Origin: Lachnoclostridium sp. An76
GTDB lineage: Bacteria; Bacillota; Clostridia; Lachnospirales; Lachnospiraceae
Length of the DNA stretch: 64,000 nucleotides
NCBI RefSeq assembly: GCF_002161355.1
Contig: NZ_NFHL01000001.1
Span: 248,001 to 312,000 of the forward strand
Direction of reading: 5' to 3'
A program made the position numbers and the translations under genes. Each line of letters opens with the position of its first letter. Within the stretch, counting starts at the first letter, position 1. The notes under the pieces are model-generated. The model saw nothing but the letters and a program-made list of their open reading frames with translations, ran no database searches and was not told the origin of the DNA. Shown piece after piece: positions 18,002-25,994 of this stretch.

Positions 18002-18676
18002 TTACTCAACAATCCTGCCATCCTCAATATGAATTACACAGTCCGCCAGTGCAGCAATCTCTGGATTGTGGGTGATCATCATGATAGTCTGGTTAAATTC
18101 CCGGCTGGTCATTTTCAATAAACCGATCACATCATCACTGGTCTTGCTGTCCAAGTTACCAGTGGGTTCGTCAGCCAAGATGATGGAAGGCTTGCTGGCC
18201 AATGCTCGCGCGATGGCAACCCGTTGCTGTTGCCCACCGGAAAGGGTGTTAGGCAGGCTGTCCAGCTTCTTTTCTAACCCTAGCAGATTAATGATCTCCA
18301 TAATAAATTTCTTGTCCGGCTTTTGTCCATCCAGTGAAATAGGTAAAATGATATTCTCCCACACGCTAAGTACAGGCACCAGATTATAATTTTGGAAGAT
18401 GAAGCCAATCTGTCTGCGGCGAAAGATAGTGGCCTGTTCGCTGTTTAGCGTGGCAAGTTCAGTTTCGCCCACTCTGATGCTTCCTTCCGTTGGGGTATCC
18501 AAACCGCTCAACATATTCAATAGGGTAGACTTTCCAGAGCCAGAAGTGCCGATAATGGCAGTAAACTTGCCCCGCTCAATATCCAAATCTACTCCATCCA
18601 AAGCACGCACTTGTGTTTCACCTTTACCATAATATTTTTTTAAGCCACGAGCTTGCAAAACGGTATTATTTATCAT
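18002..18676 (-). CDS. ABC transporter ATP-binding protein (MacB/BceA-like), without permease
   Basis: 224 residues. Walker A GTSGSGKST (about 43-51), Q-loop FIFQNYNLVPVLSVWENI, signature LSGGQQQRVAIARA, Walker B ILADEPTGNLDS and switch histidine MITHNPEIA are all intact. It is the type paired with large FtsX-like permeases in antimicrobial-peptide sensing and resistance. No permease follows: the next 40 nt hold only a 15-codon reading frame. AAGGAGG lies upstream of the ATG, and the gene has its own promoter. It is either an orphan or the remnant of a lost transporter. Confidence 0.92.
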   Translation of the reverse strand: MINNTVLQARGLKKYYGKGETQVRALDGVDLDIERGKFTAIIGTSGSGKSTLLNMLSGLDTPTEGSIRVGETELATLNSEQATIFRRRQIGFIFQNYNLVPVLSVWENIILPISLDGQKPDKKFIMEIINLLGLEKKLDSLPNTLSGGQQQRVAIARALASKPSIILADEPTGNLDSKTSDDVIGLLKMTSREFNQTIMMITHNPEIAALADCVIHIEDGRIVE

Positions 18677-18708
18677 AAATTTCCTCCTTATTTCCTGGAT
18701 TTGCTTTC

Positions 18709-18736
18709 ATTATATCCGGGCAAAAGAAATGCACAA
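18709..18736 (-). promoter_or_regulatory. promoter of the island ABC ATPase gene
   Basis: Minus strand: -35 TTGTGC (18731-18736), 16-bp spacer, -10 TATAAT (18709-18714), about 32 nt before the ATG. The -10 and its flanks (18701-18716) are identical over 16 bases to the promoter region at 28145-28160. Confidence 0.75.
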
Positions 18737-18794
18737 TGGAAAATGCGTAATCTAATATTGACGATGAAAAAACTAAAGCCCATCCGAAAAAAGT

Positions 18795-18832
18795 GGAAGA
18801 AAATAACGCCGCTTCACGAAGAAACGGCGTCG
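18795..18832 (-). terminator. terminator after the histidine kinase gene
   Basis: Minus strand: ACGCCGTTTC...GAAGCGGCGT hairpin with a tail of TATTTTCTT. It separates the kinase transcript from the ATPase gene. Confidence 0.75.
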
Positions 18833-18849
18833 TTCAATTTATTATTCAA

Positions 18850-20097
18850 TTAGGGGCATGGGATCAGGATTTTCAGCCGGTAAACTCTTTCTTTCTGTTG
18901 GAAGTTGCACTGGCCGCTGTATTTTTCTACGGCTTTTTTAATGTTAGGAATACCAAAGCCATGCACAAAGCGGTCTTTCTTTGTGGTTCCCTCGGTGAGA
19001 GGGTTCCTCGGCGACGTATTGTTTTCTATGGTGATAAGCAGCATATTTCGAACACGCTCGGCCTTGACAGTAATCAGGCGCTTGTACTCCGGCAGATTTT
19101 CGCTGGCCTCTATTGCGTTGTCAATAGCATTGCCGAAAATGGTGCTGATGTCCAGCGGCTCCATGAAGTCGATCCCGTGAAAGTCAGCCATAGCGGAAAA
19201 ATCAATCTGTTTTTCGCGGGCCTTTACCGCCTTATCTTTCAGAATGATGTCCAGAAATTCATTTCCCGTATGCACATAATCCTCATAGTCTGCAATTTGA
19301 GAGCGCAGCGTTTCCGCCATCTGGCGTGTTTCTTCTGTGTTTTGCCTGCTTTCCATTACAAGCAGGTGGTTTTTCATATCATGGTAAATGGAACGTATAC
19401 GTTCTTCATTTTTTAATTTTGCTTCATAGTAGTTCTGTTGCATTTTTAACTTCTGTGCATGATACATCTCCTGCGTACTTTTATGCAGATACTCCACAAG
19501 CAAAATACAGCTTAGGTTTGAAAACATTACTACTACGCACAGTGGATATACAATGGCGGGCTGATCCGTTATAAAATAAATCGTTGTAAAACAGGCCACT
19601 GTAGGAACTGCTATGATCAAAACAACAATCAACTGCAGCTTCATTGGCAAACTAATTCGCATCTGCCGCAGCGAAGTCTTTAAAAGTAGACTGACGCCAA
19701 TCCACACTAGAAGTCGTATCATACGTGAAAGTGCATACAAAATTGAACTAAACATCCATTCTGTTTCTGTCCACCCATATCCAAAATCGCCTGGCGCACC
19801 AGTTACATGAAAAAATATCTGACTAAAAATATTTTGCATCAGAAAATTTACAGAAATCATAACGGGATAAAAAATCAAGACAGCCATAATCTTTTCTGCA
19901 AGCTTTCCTTGATGGAAGATTATCATATATAGGGAAAATTCACACAACGGCAATAAAATATTGGGTAAATAATTTAGATACACAACAACGCCTGTAAACA
20001 TAGATGATGCCAAAATGCCAGTATCCTGAATGGCAGTCCCCTTCTTAGAGGAATAAAGGTATGCAAGGACCAGAAAAATACAGCTCTGTAAGCCCAC
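18850..20097 (-). CDS. AgrC-like GHKL sensor histidine kinase, 5' end frameshifted
   Basis: 415 residues from a GTG that has no ribosome site. About six membrane helices (1-190) precede a coiled linker and the phospho-acceptor region SIYHDMKNHLLVMESRQN (about 245), then N-box NAIDNAIEAS and glycine box HGFGIPNIKKA. The frame is cut at its start. An ATG at 20135 overlaps the regulator stop (ATGA), but a run of six A (20099-20104) is one base too short to join it to the kinase. With seven A the protein would begin MIFFFDMLTFIFFVGLQS, a good first helix. So this is a decayed or phase-variable gene, or a sequencing slip. Confidence 0.85.
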   Translation of the reverse strand: MGLQSCIFLVLAYLYSSKKGTAIQDTGILASSMFTGVVVYLNYLPNILLPLCEFSLYMIIFHQGKLAEKIMAVLIFYPVMISVNFLMQNIFSQIFFHVTGAPGDFGYGWTETEWMFSSILYALSRMIRLLVWIGVSLLLKTSLRQMRISLPMKLQLIVVLIIAVPTVACFTTIYFITDQPAIVYPLCVVVMFSNLSCILLVEYLHKSTQEMYHAQKLKMQQNYYEAKLKNEERIRSIYHDMKNHLLVMESRQNTEETRQMAETLRSQIADYEDYVHTGNEFLDIILKDKAVKAREKQIDFSAMADFHGIDFMEPLDISTIFGNAIDNAIEASENLPEYKRLITVKAERVRNMLLITIENNTSPRNPLTEGTTKKDRFVHGFGIPNIKKAVEKYSGQCNFQQKERVYRLKILIPCP

Positions 20098-20131
20098 GAA
20101 AAAATAAATGTGAGCATATCAAAGAAAAAAA

Positions 20132-20782
20132 TCATAGCATATCCCCCCAATAGTCGGCCAAACGCTCCATAAACTCTTTACGCTTAGGTTGGCTGATGGG
20201 AATAATCTCGCCTGAAATCAACTCAATGTCCAGCTTTTTAATGCCTTTCACATAAAACAGATTGACTATATAGCTGGTATGACAGCGCGCAAAGTTTTTG
20301 TCGCAAAGCTCCTGTTCCATTTCTTTCATGCTCTTGTAGCAGACGATATTTTCCTGTTCGGTGTGGAACATCAGAATGCGGTTGTAGGTTTCAATGTAAC
20401 GGATGGATTTCAAAGGGGCCTTGTATTTTCCCGTATCGTTGGCAATTACCAGAAAAGGATTTTCTTCTTTCTGACTGCGCTCCACGAATTTATTCAGTTC
20501 CGATTTCAGCCGGGCATACTTTAAGGGCTTGATGATATAGTTGGTCGCCTGATACTTATACCCTTCAAGCCCGTACTGCGTGAGTGTGGTCAGGAAAATA
20601 ATTCCCACACGTTCATCCATCTGCCGGATGCGTTCGGCAGCATGAAGCCCATTTACCAACTTCATGCGAATATCAAGGAAAATCAGGTCAACGGTCGTGT
20701 CATATTTCTCGATCAGTTCCATGCCGTCATAGTAGGCGGTAATCTTTATGTCCCGGCCTGTTTCCTTGCTGTATTGGTTCAA
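20132..20782 (-). CDS. LytTR response regulator, 5'-truncated
   Basis: 216 residues. A receiver domain with phospho-acceptor Asp in LIFLDIRM (residue 37) and the FLTTLTQYG and NYIIKPL elements is followed by a LytTR DNA-binding domain (about 112-214). Receivers normally place this Asp near 55-60, so about 20 residues are missing, including strand 1 and the acidic pair needed for phosphorylation. The only start is a TTG lying directly after the T-run of the pnp terminator, without a ribosome site. The gene appears to have lost its beginning and promoter by deletion or insertion at that terminator. Confidence 0.85.
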   Translation of the reverse strand: MNQYSKETGRDIKITAYYDGMELIEKYDTTVDLIFLDIRMKLVNGLHAAERIRQMDERVGIIFLTTLTQYGLEGYKYQATNYIIKPLKYARLKSELNKFVERSQKEENPFLVIANDTGKYKAPLKSIRYIETYNRILMFHTEQENIVCYKSMKEMEQELCDKNFARCHTSYIVNLFYVKGIKKLDIELISGEIIPISQPKRKEFMERLADYWGDML

Positions 20783-20783
20783 T

Positions 20784-20830
20784 AAAAAGAAAGCCTAATT
20801 TCCAAACTATATCGGAAGTAGGCTTTCCTT
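20784..20830 (-). terminator. intrinsic terminator of pnp
   Basis: Minus strand: GAAAGCCTA-cTTCC and GGAAaT-TAGGCTTTC arms form a stem of about 14-15 bp followed by TTTTTATT. It abuts the truncated response regulator. Confidence 0.92.
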
Positions 20831-20901
20831 ATTATTAAAGTGACCAAGACAAGCTAAAAAATATTTCACGCAAAAACGCTATCTTGTTTTCTTTTGTTAT
20901 T

Positions 20902-22989
20902 TTACTCAGCCACATCGCGGATGCTGAAGCTGAACCGACCCATCTTATCCTTGCCCAGGCATACAGCCTTCACTACATCGCCCAGTTTGAGCACATCCTC
21001 GACCTTGTCCACTCTCTTCTTCGCGATCTTGGAGATGTGTACCAGACCTTCCTTGCCCGGAGCGAACTCGAGGAATGCGCCGAAATCTTTGATGCTTACG
21101 ACCTTTCCTTCGAATACCTGTCCCGCCTCAAAATCTGTGACGATCGTATGGATCAGCCTGGCAGCCTTATCCATGCCTTCTTTCTCTGTGCCGCAGATGG
21201 ATACGGAACCGTCATCCTCGATGTCGATCTTCACGCCGGTCATATCGATGATCGCGTTGATCGTCTTTCCTCTCTGTCCGACTACATCGCCGATCTTCTG
21301 CGGATCGATCTGCATCTGGATGATCTTCGGCGCGTACGGTCCGACTTCCGGCCTCGGCTCTGCGATCGCCTTGTTCATGACCTCGTCGATAATATAAGTC
21401 CTTGCCTTCTTCGTCGCAGCGATCGCTTCTTCGATGATCGGTCTTGTCAGTCCGTGGATCTTGATATCCATCTGAATTGCTGTGATCCCTTTATGTGTAC
21501 CTGCGACCTTGAAGTCCATATCTCCGAAGAAATCTTCCAGTCCCTGGATATCTGTGAGTACCAGGTAATCATCATCTGTATCCCCTGTCACCAGACCTGC
21601 GGAGATACCGGCCACTGCGGATCTGATCGGCACGCCTGCTGTCATAAGGGACATACTGGACGCGCACACACTTGCCTGTGAAGTGGATCCGTTGGACTCA
21701 AATGTCTCAGATACAGTACGGATCGCATACGGGAACTCTGACTCGCTCGGAAGTACCGGAAGGAGTGCTCTCTCAGCAAGCGCCCCGTGTCCGATCTCAC
21801 GGCGTCCCGGTCCTCTCGACGGCTTTGTCTCACCTACGGAGTAGGACGGGAAATTATAGTGGTGCATATATCTCTTCGATGTCTCAGACTCATCCAGCCC
21901 GTCCAGTCTCTGCGCCTCGGACAGAGGTGCCAGTGTGGTCACAGTACAGATCTGTGTCTGCCCTCTCGTAAACATAGCGGATCCGTGTACTCTCGGGATC
22001 AGGTCCACCTCTGCGGCAAGCGGACGGATCTCATCGATGGCACGTCCGTCCGGACGCTTGTGGTCTTTTAAGATCATCTTTCTTACAGTCTTTTTCTGAT
22101 ACTGGTAAACAGCCTCGCCCAGAACTTCCAGCCACTCTTCTTTGTCTGCGAATGCCTCTTCCAGTTTTTCCGTGATCTGGCGGATATTCTCTTCCCTTGT
22201 CTGCTTGTCATCCGTGAAGACCGCTTCCTCCATTGCTGACGGCGGGACGATCTCTTTGATGGCGTCGAACAGCTCCTGCGGTACCGCGCAGCTCTCGTAG
22301 CTGTGTTTCGGCTTTCCGCATTCCGCGACGATGGTGTCAAAGAATGCGATCACTTTCTGGTTCAGTTCATGAGCCGCAAAGATCGCCTCGATCATCTTGT
22401 CCTCAGGTACCTCATTTGCACCCGCCTCGATCATGATGACCTTCTCCTTTGTGGAAGCCACGGTCAGCGCCAGGTCAGACGCCTCTCTCTGAGCCGCTGT
22501 CGGATTGAAGACGAACTCTCCGTCCACCAGGCCTACCTGAGTCGTGGAGATCGGTCCGTCAAACGGGATGTCGGAAATACTTGTGGCGATGGAAGCGCCA
22601 AGCATCGCTGTCAGCTCGGGGCTGCAGTCCTGCTCCACGGACATGACCAGGTTTTCCAGAGTCACGTCGTTTCTGTAATCTTTCGGGAAAAGAGGGCGCA
22701 TCGGGCGGTCGATGACACGGTCCGTCAGGATCGCGTTCTCAGAAGCCTTCCCCTCTCTTTTATTGAAGCCGCCCGGGATCTTTCCTACCGCGTAGAGTCT
22801 CTCATTGTACTCAACGCTTAACGGGAAGAAATCGATCCCGTCTCTTGGTTTCTCTGATGCCGTCGCAGTACAGAGCACTGTCGTATCGCCATAGTGCATG
22901 AGCACAGCGCCGTTCGCCTGCTTTGCCACTCTGCCAACATCGACGCGCAGCGTCCTGCCGGCGAGTTCCATTTCATACTTTTTGTACAT
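20902..22989 (-). CDS. pnp: polyribonucleotide nucleotidyltransferase (PNPase)
   Basis: 695 residues. Two RNase PH domains surround an all-helical linker; the second carries the catalytic region with GRREIGHGALAERAL. A KH domain (DVVGQRGKTINAIID, about 570) and an S1 domain (FEGKVVSIKDFGAFLEF, about 630-690) follow. It degrades RNA 3' to 5' by phosphorolysis and can add tails. AAGGAG lies upstream of the ATG. It has its own consensus promoter and a long structured leader. The gene ends the block that in many Firmicutes directly follows rpsO. Confidence 0.97.
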   Translation of the reverse strand: MYKKYEMELAGRTLRVDVGRVAKQANGAVLMHYGDTTVLCTATASEKPRDGIDFFPLSVEYNERLYAVGKIPGGFNKREGKASENAILTDRVIDRPMRPLFPKDYRNDVTLENLVMSVEQDCSPELTAMLGASIATSISDIPFDGPISTTQVGLVDGEFVFNPTAAQREASDLALTVASTKEKVIMIEAGANEVPEDKMIEAIFAAHELNQKVIAFFDTIVAECGKPKHSYESCAVPQELFDAIKEIVPPSAMEEAVFTDDKQTREENIRQITEKLEEAFADKEEWLEVLGEAVYQYQKKTVRKMILKDHKRPDGRAIDEIRPLAAEVDLIPRVHGSAMFTRGQTQICTVTTLAPLSEAQRLDGLDESETSKRYMHHYNFPSYSVGETKPSRGPGRREIGHGALAERALLPVLPSESEFPYAIRTVSETFESNGSTSQASVCASSMSLMTAGVPIRSAVAGISAGLVTGDTDDDYLVLTDIQGLEDFFGDMDFKVAGTHKGITAIQMDIKIHGLTRPIIEEAIAATKKARTYIIDEVMNKAIAEPRPEVGPYAPKIIQMQIDPQKIGDVVGQRGKTINAIIDMTGVKIDIEDDGSVSICGTEKEGMDKAARLIHTIVTDFEAGQVFEGKVVSIKDFGAFLEFAPGKEGLVHISKIAKKRVDKVEDVLKLGDVVKAVCLGKDKMGRFSFSIRDVAE

Positions 22990-23020
22990 GTTGTTCTCCT
23001 TTATTTACTCGTTTTCTTTC

Positions 23021-23111
23021 GCGGACAGATGTCACCGAAACTACTGAAAAAAACATCAGCCCGGATGCTGATATGCTTTTCAGTGGTCTCGGGTACTCTT
23101 AAGCCGTCCGC
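23021..23111 (-). promoter_or_regulatory. long double-stranded RNA leader of pnp
   Basis: Minus-strand transcript: GCGGAC...GTCCGC closes an extended stem in which CCGAGACcACTGAAAA faces TTTTCAGTaGTTTCGG. The apical hairpin is ATCAGC-atccgg-GCTGAT, followed by GTTTTTTT. The long stem looks like a ribonuclease III substrate; the apical hairpin with T-run could also act as an attenuator. Autocontrol through RNase III processing is known for pnp in enterobacteria; here it is inference. Confidence 0.7.
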
Positions 23112-23121
23112 AATCTTATAT

Positions 23122-23150
23122 ATTATAGCATATGCCTTTTTGTTAGGCAA
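23122..23150 (-). promoter_or_regulatory. pnp promoter
   Basis: Minus strand: -35 TTGCCT (23145-23150), 17-bp spacer, -10 TATAAT (23122-23127). The transcript would start just before the structured leader. Confidence 0.82.
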
Positions 23151-23151
23151 T

Positions 23152-23246
23152 AAAAAAGAACTGCCGTTAAAATTTTTCGAATGGCGCGGGCGGGCCCGGT
23201 GCATTTCCCCGGCAGCCCGGCGCCATCCACGGTTTTAACGGCAGTT
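23152..23246 (-). terminator. large cruciform terminator after the sugar-acid operon
   Basis: Perfect 14-bp arms (23159-23172 and 23233-23246, AACTGCCGTTAAAA and its complement) enclose a second GC-rich stem (ATGGCGC with CCGGGC/GCCCG). On the minus strand a T-run follows (CTTTTTTATT). It ends the uxaB transcript. The 88-bp size and nested arms also fit a small mobile palindromic repeat. Together with the pnp promoter and leader it fills the 332-bp gap between pnp and uxaB; 23247-23321 shows nothing else. Confidence 0.8.
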
Positions 23247-23321
23247 CCATATTTTTTATCCGATATCCGGTCTGGTATTTCCTCGGGAATTTACTGTGCC
23301 GTCCTTTCGACAGACACGCTG

Positions 23322-24815
23322 TTACAGGCAGGATGCAAAGGCAGCCAGCGCGCCTTTCTCCCGGATCAGCTTCAGATTATCGGCTGTAAGTTTTTCAAAC
23401 CCGACGATCTGTGTCAGATCCTGACCCCACATCTGCTCATCTGTCATCACCGCATGGACCAGATCTTCTGCAGAGTCATTTCTGTGATCCCAGTAAAACT
23501 CCAGAACCCAGCGGTCATCCGAGCACACATAGGTGTTTCCTTTCGCCCGGCGGCAGACCAGGCCTTTGTCGTTTAACTCCTGGATGTCATTTGTATAAAA
23601 TGCGATATACGCCGCAAAGCTCATGGCCAGGCAGGTCGGGATCTTCCCTTCCAGATCGATGTAGTCCAGCAGGCTGGGCAGATTCCTTGCCCGCCACTTG
23701 GAAGTCGAGTTCAGGGAGATGCTCATCAGCTCGTGATCCACGAACGGATTGTTGAAGCGGTCCTGCACCGCGCCGGCAAATTCCATCAGGTCCTTCCTGT
23801 CCAGCGGCAGGGTTGGGATGATCTCCTCGTAGAGCATATGGTTCATGAACCCGCGGACTGTGTCATCCGCCATGCAGTCTCGTACAATGTCAAACCCGCC
23901 CAGGTAAGCTCCCAGGACAAATCCCGTGTGGGCGCCGTTTAAGATCCTTACCTTTCTCTTCTTGTAAGGGGTCACATCCGGCACGACGATGCAGTTTACC
24001 CCTGCTTTTTTAAAGGGAAGCTTTTCCTCCAGCCACTGCGGGCCTTCGATATTCCACACACCGAACACTTCGCCCACGTCGAGAAGCTGATCCCTGTATC
24101 CATTCTCCTTTTCCAGCTTCTCCGCCTCCTCAGCGTCCTTGATCCGGCCGGGAACGATGCGGTCCACCAGTGTCGAGCAGAATGTACAGTCTTCGGAGAC
24201 ATATTTCCGGAAGCCCTCTTCCAGTCCCCACTGGCTGATGTACTGCTCCACGCATTTTAACAGTTCTTTTCCGTTGTTGTCGATGAGCTCGCAGGAAAGG
24301 ATCACAAGCCCGCTCTTTTCCGCTTTATACCTTGCGTACAGCACCTGTGTCAGTTTCCCCGGGAATGAGCTGCACGGCTGATCTTCCATTCGGCACTCCG
24401 GGTCATAGACGATCCCTGCCTCTGTTGTGTTGGAAACAATGTACTCCAGATCGTCGGACACTGCCAGCTCCATCATCGCGTCGAATCCTTCTTTTTCATA
24501 CGGATTGACACAGCGGGAAACAGAAGAGATCACGCGCTTTCTGTCCACTTTTTCCCCGTTTTCCCTGCCGCGCAGATAGAGGGTGTAGAGCCCTTCCTGA
24601 GCGTTGATCATATCGGTCAGTCCCTGGGGGATGGGCTGTACGAGCACGCACTTTCCGTTCCATCCCGCCTTTTCGTTGGCCATGTCAAACCAGTAGTCAA
24701 CAAACGCGCGCAGGAAATTCCCTTCGCCGAACTGCATCACCTTCTCCGGCGCTGACTCTAAAATATATCCCTCGTAACCGGGTTTCTTAAGCACCTCATA
24801 ATTTAAAAGCTCCAT
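23322..24815 (-). CDS. uxaB: tagaturonate reductase / altronate oxidoreductase (UxaB-like)
   Basis: 497 residues of the mannitol dehydrogenase family. The N-terminal NAD-binding strand and loop are in VMQFGEGNFLRAFVDYWFD (about 26-44), with VSNTTEAGI near 125. The C-terminal domain carries ILNGAHTGFVLGAYLGG, where the conserved Lys/Asn/His set of this family lies. It should interconvert D-tagaturonate and D-altronate with NADH. The start at 24815 is chosen because AAAGGTG lies upstream; the GTG 12 nt earlier overlaps that site. It is the last gene of the sugar-acid operon, and a fructuronate-type substrate cannot be excluded. Confidence 0.9.
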   Translation of the reverse strand: MELLNYEVLKKPGYEGYILESAPEKVMQFGEGNFLRAFVDYWFDMANEKAGWNGKCVLVQPIPQGLTDMINAQEGLYTLYLRGRENGEKVDRKRVISSVSRCVNPYEKEGFDAMMELAVSDDLEYIVSNTTEAGIVYDPECRMEDQPCSSFPGKLTQVLYARYKAEKSGLVILSCELIDNNGKELLKCVEQYISQWGLEEGFRKYVSEDCTFCSTLVDRIVPGRIKDAEEAEKLEKENGYRDQLLDVGEVFGVWNIEGPQWLEEKLPFKKAGVNCIVVPDVTPYKKRKVRILNGAHTGFVLGAYLGGFDIVRDCMADDTVRGFMNHMLYEEIIPTLPLDRKDLMEFAGAVQDRFNNPFVDHELMSISLNSTSKWRARNLPSLLDYIDLEGKIPTCLAMSFAAYIAFYTNDIQELNDKGLVCRRAKGNTYVCSDDRWVLEFYWDHRNDSAEDLVHAVMTDEQMWGQDLTQIVGFEKLTADNLKLIREKGALAAFASCL

Positions 24816-24866
24816 TGTTCTTTTCACCTTTCTTCTGTCAAATCCTCATATCAAAATCTGCTCTGG

Positions 24867-25922
24867 TCAAAAGCCGGTAAAATCAAGAACGACTTTCAGC
24901 ATTTCCGCCCCGTTTTTATCAAACTCGGCAAACGCCTCGGCAGCCTTGTCCGCAGGATACATGTTTGTGATCACCCTGCCCAGGTCCGCCCGGCCCTCAT
25001 TTACCAGATCGATCAGCTCGACGAAATCCTTCTTTAAGGCATTGCGGCTCCCGAATACATTCAGTTCTTTCTTCTGGATCAGCGTAAAGTTAAAGTCCAG
25101 ATTCTTCTTGCCCACGCCGATCAGCACGACTTTGCCACCGAATGCTGCGGCGTCGATGCAGTTCTGGAATGTGGACGGCAGGCCGACCGCCTCGATGCAC
25201 ACGTCAAAACCGTAGGCATTTACATTGCCGCGGATATCGATCTGTCCGGTGATGTCTGCCACCGCTTTTTCCAGCGCCTCAGGGGACTCATTCAGGATCA
25301 TGCCGTCAAATCCGAAATTGTCCATGGCATAGCGCAGTTTCTTCTCCGCCACATCGCACATATAGACTTCTCCGCCCAGTGCCTTTGCAGCACAGCCCGC
25401 CAGCACGCCGATGGTGCCCGCTCCGACGACAAGGACTTTGTCGCCTTTTTTGATCCCGGCTCTCTGCACGCCGTGATAGCTGATGCAGAACGGCTCTATG
25501 GCTGCCAGCAGTTTCGGATCCAGTCCTTTGCCGTCATAGATCCTCTCCAGCGGCATCGTGATGTATTCGCAGAAGGCGCCGTCCCTCTGGCATCCCATAG
25601 TCTGATTGTCCATGCACGCATTGACGATCCCTCTCCCGCAGCTGTAGCAGCTGCCGCAGTTAAAGTAGGGGTTGCATGTAACGATCATTCCTTTTTTCAG
25701 CCCGTACTCATTCTCATCGACTTCCACGATCTCTGCGCTGAACTCATGTCCCGGGATGCGGGGATAATCAAAATATGCGAATGTCCCCCTGTATGATCCC
25801 AGGTCGCTCCCGCAGATCCCCCCGTAGAGGATCTTTAAAAGAGCTTCCCCCGGTTTCCTTACCGGTTTTTCGATCTCCCGGATCTCCACATGTCCGGGTT
25901 CTGTGATATAGATTGCTTTCAC
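24867..25922 (-). CDS. zinc-dependent medium-chain dehydrogenase (candidate L-galactonate 5-dehydrogenase type)
   Basis: 351 residues. Catalytic zinc ligands: Cys in GGICGSDLG (about 37), GHE (about 60) and Glu later. Structural zinc: four Cys in NCGSCYSCGRGIVNAC (about 90-105). NAD-binding VLVVGAGTIGVLAG (about 167). It is close to sorbitol/galactitol-phosphate/L-galactonate dehydrogenases. Its place just before a tagaturonate reductase suggests it makes the 5-keto sugar acid used by that enzyme. That assignment is by context, not by a diagnostic residue. Confidence 0.87.
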   Translation of the reverse strand: MKAIYITEPGHVEIREIEKPVRKPGEALLKILYGGICGSDLGSYRGTFAYFDYPRIPGHEFSAEIVEVDENEYGLKKGMIVTCNPYFNCGSCYSCGRGIVNACMDNQTMGCQRDGAFCEYITMPLERIYDGKGLDPKLLAAIEPFCISYHGVQRAGIKKGDKVLVVGAGTIGVLAGCAAKALGGEVYMCDVAEKKLRYAMDNFGFDGMILNESPEALEKAVADITGQIDIRGNVNAYGFDVCIEAVGLPSTFQNCIDAAAFGGKVVLIGVGKKNLDFNFTLIQKKELNVFGSRNALKKDFVELIDLVNEGRADLGRVITNMYPADKAAEAFAEFDKNGAEMLKVVLDFTGF

Positions 25923-25994
25923 GGTACTTCCTCCTGTTTTTTATGATCTGTTTTCCATGATCCGTTTTCTTTTTCAGCCGCCTGGGCTCTCCGC

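Noticed and set aside
18676-18800. LytTR-type direct repeats as operator of the island ATPase gene
   Set aside because: No pair of similar 9-11 bp repeats at the right spacing was found upstream of the promoter.
18653-18853. 66-codon + strand frame between the ATPase and kinase genes
   Set aside because: It crosses a promoter and a terminator of the minus-strand genes and has no ribosome site.
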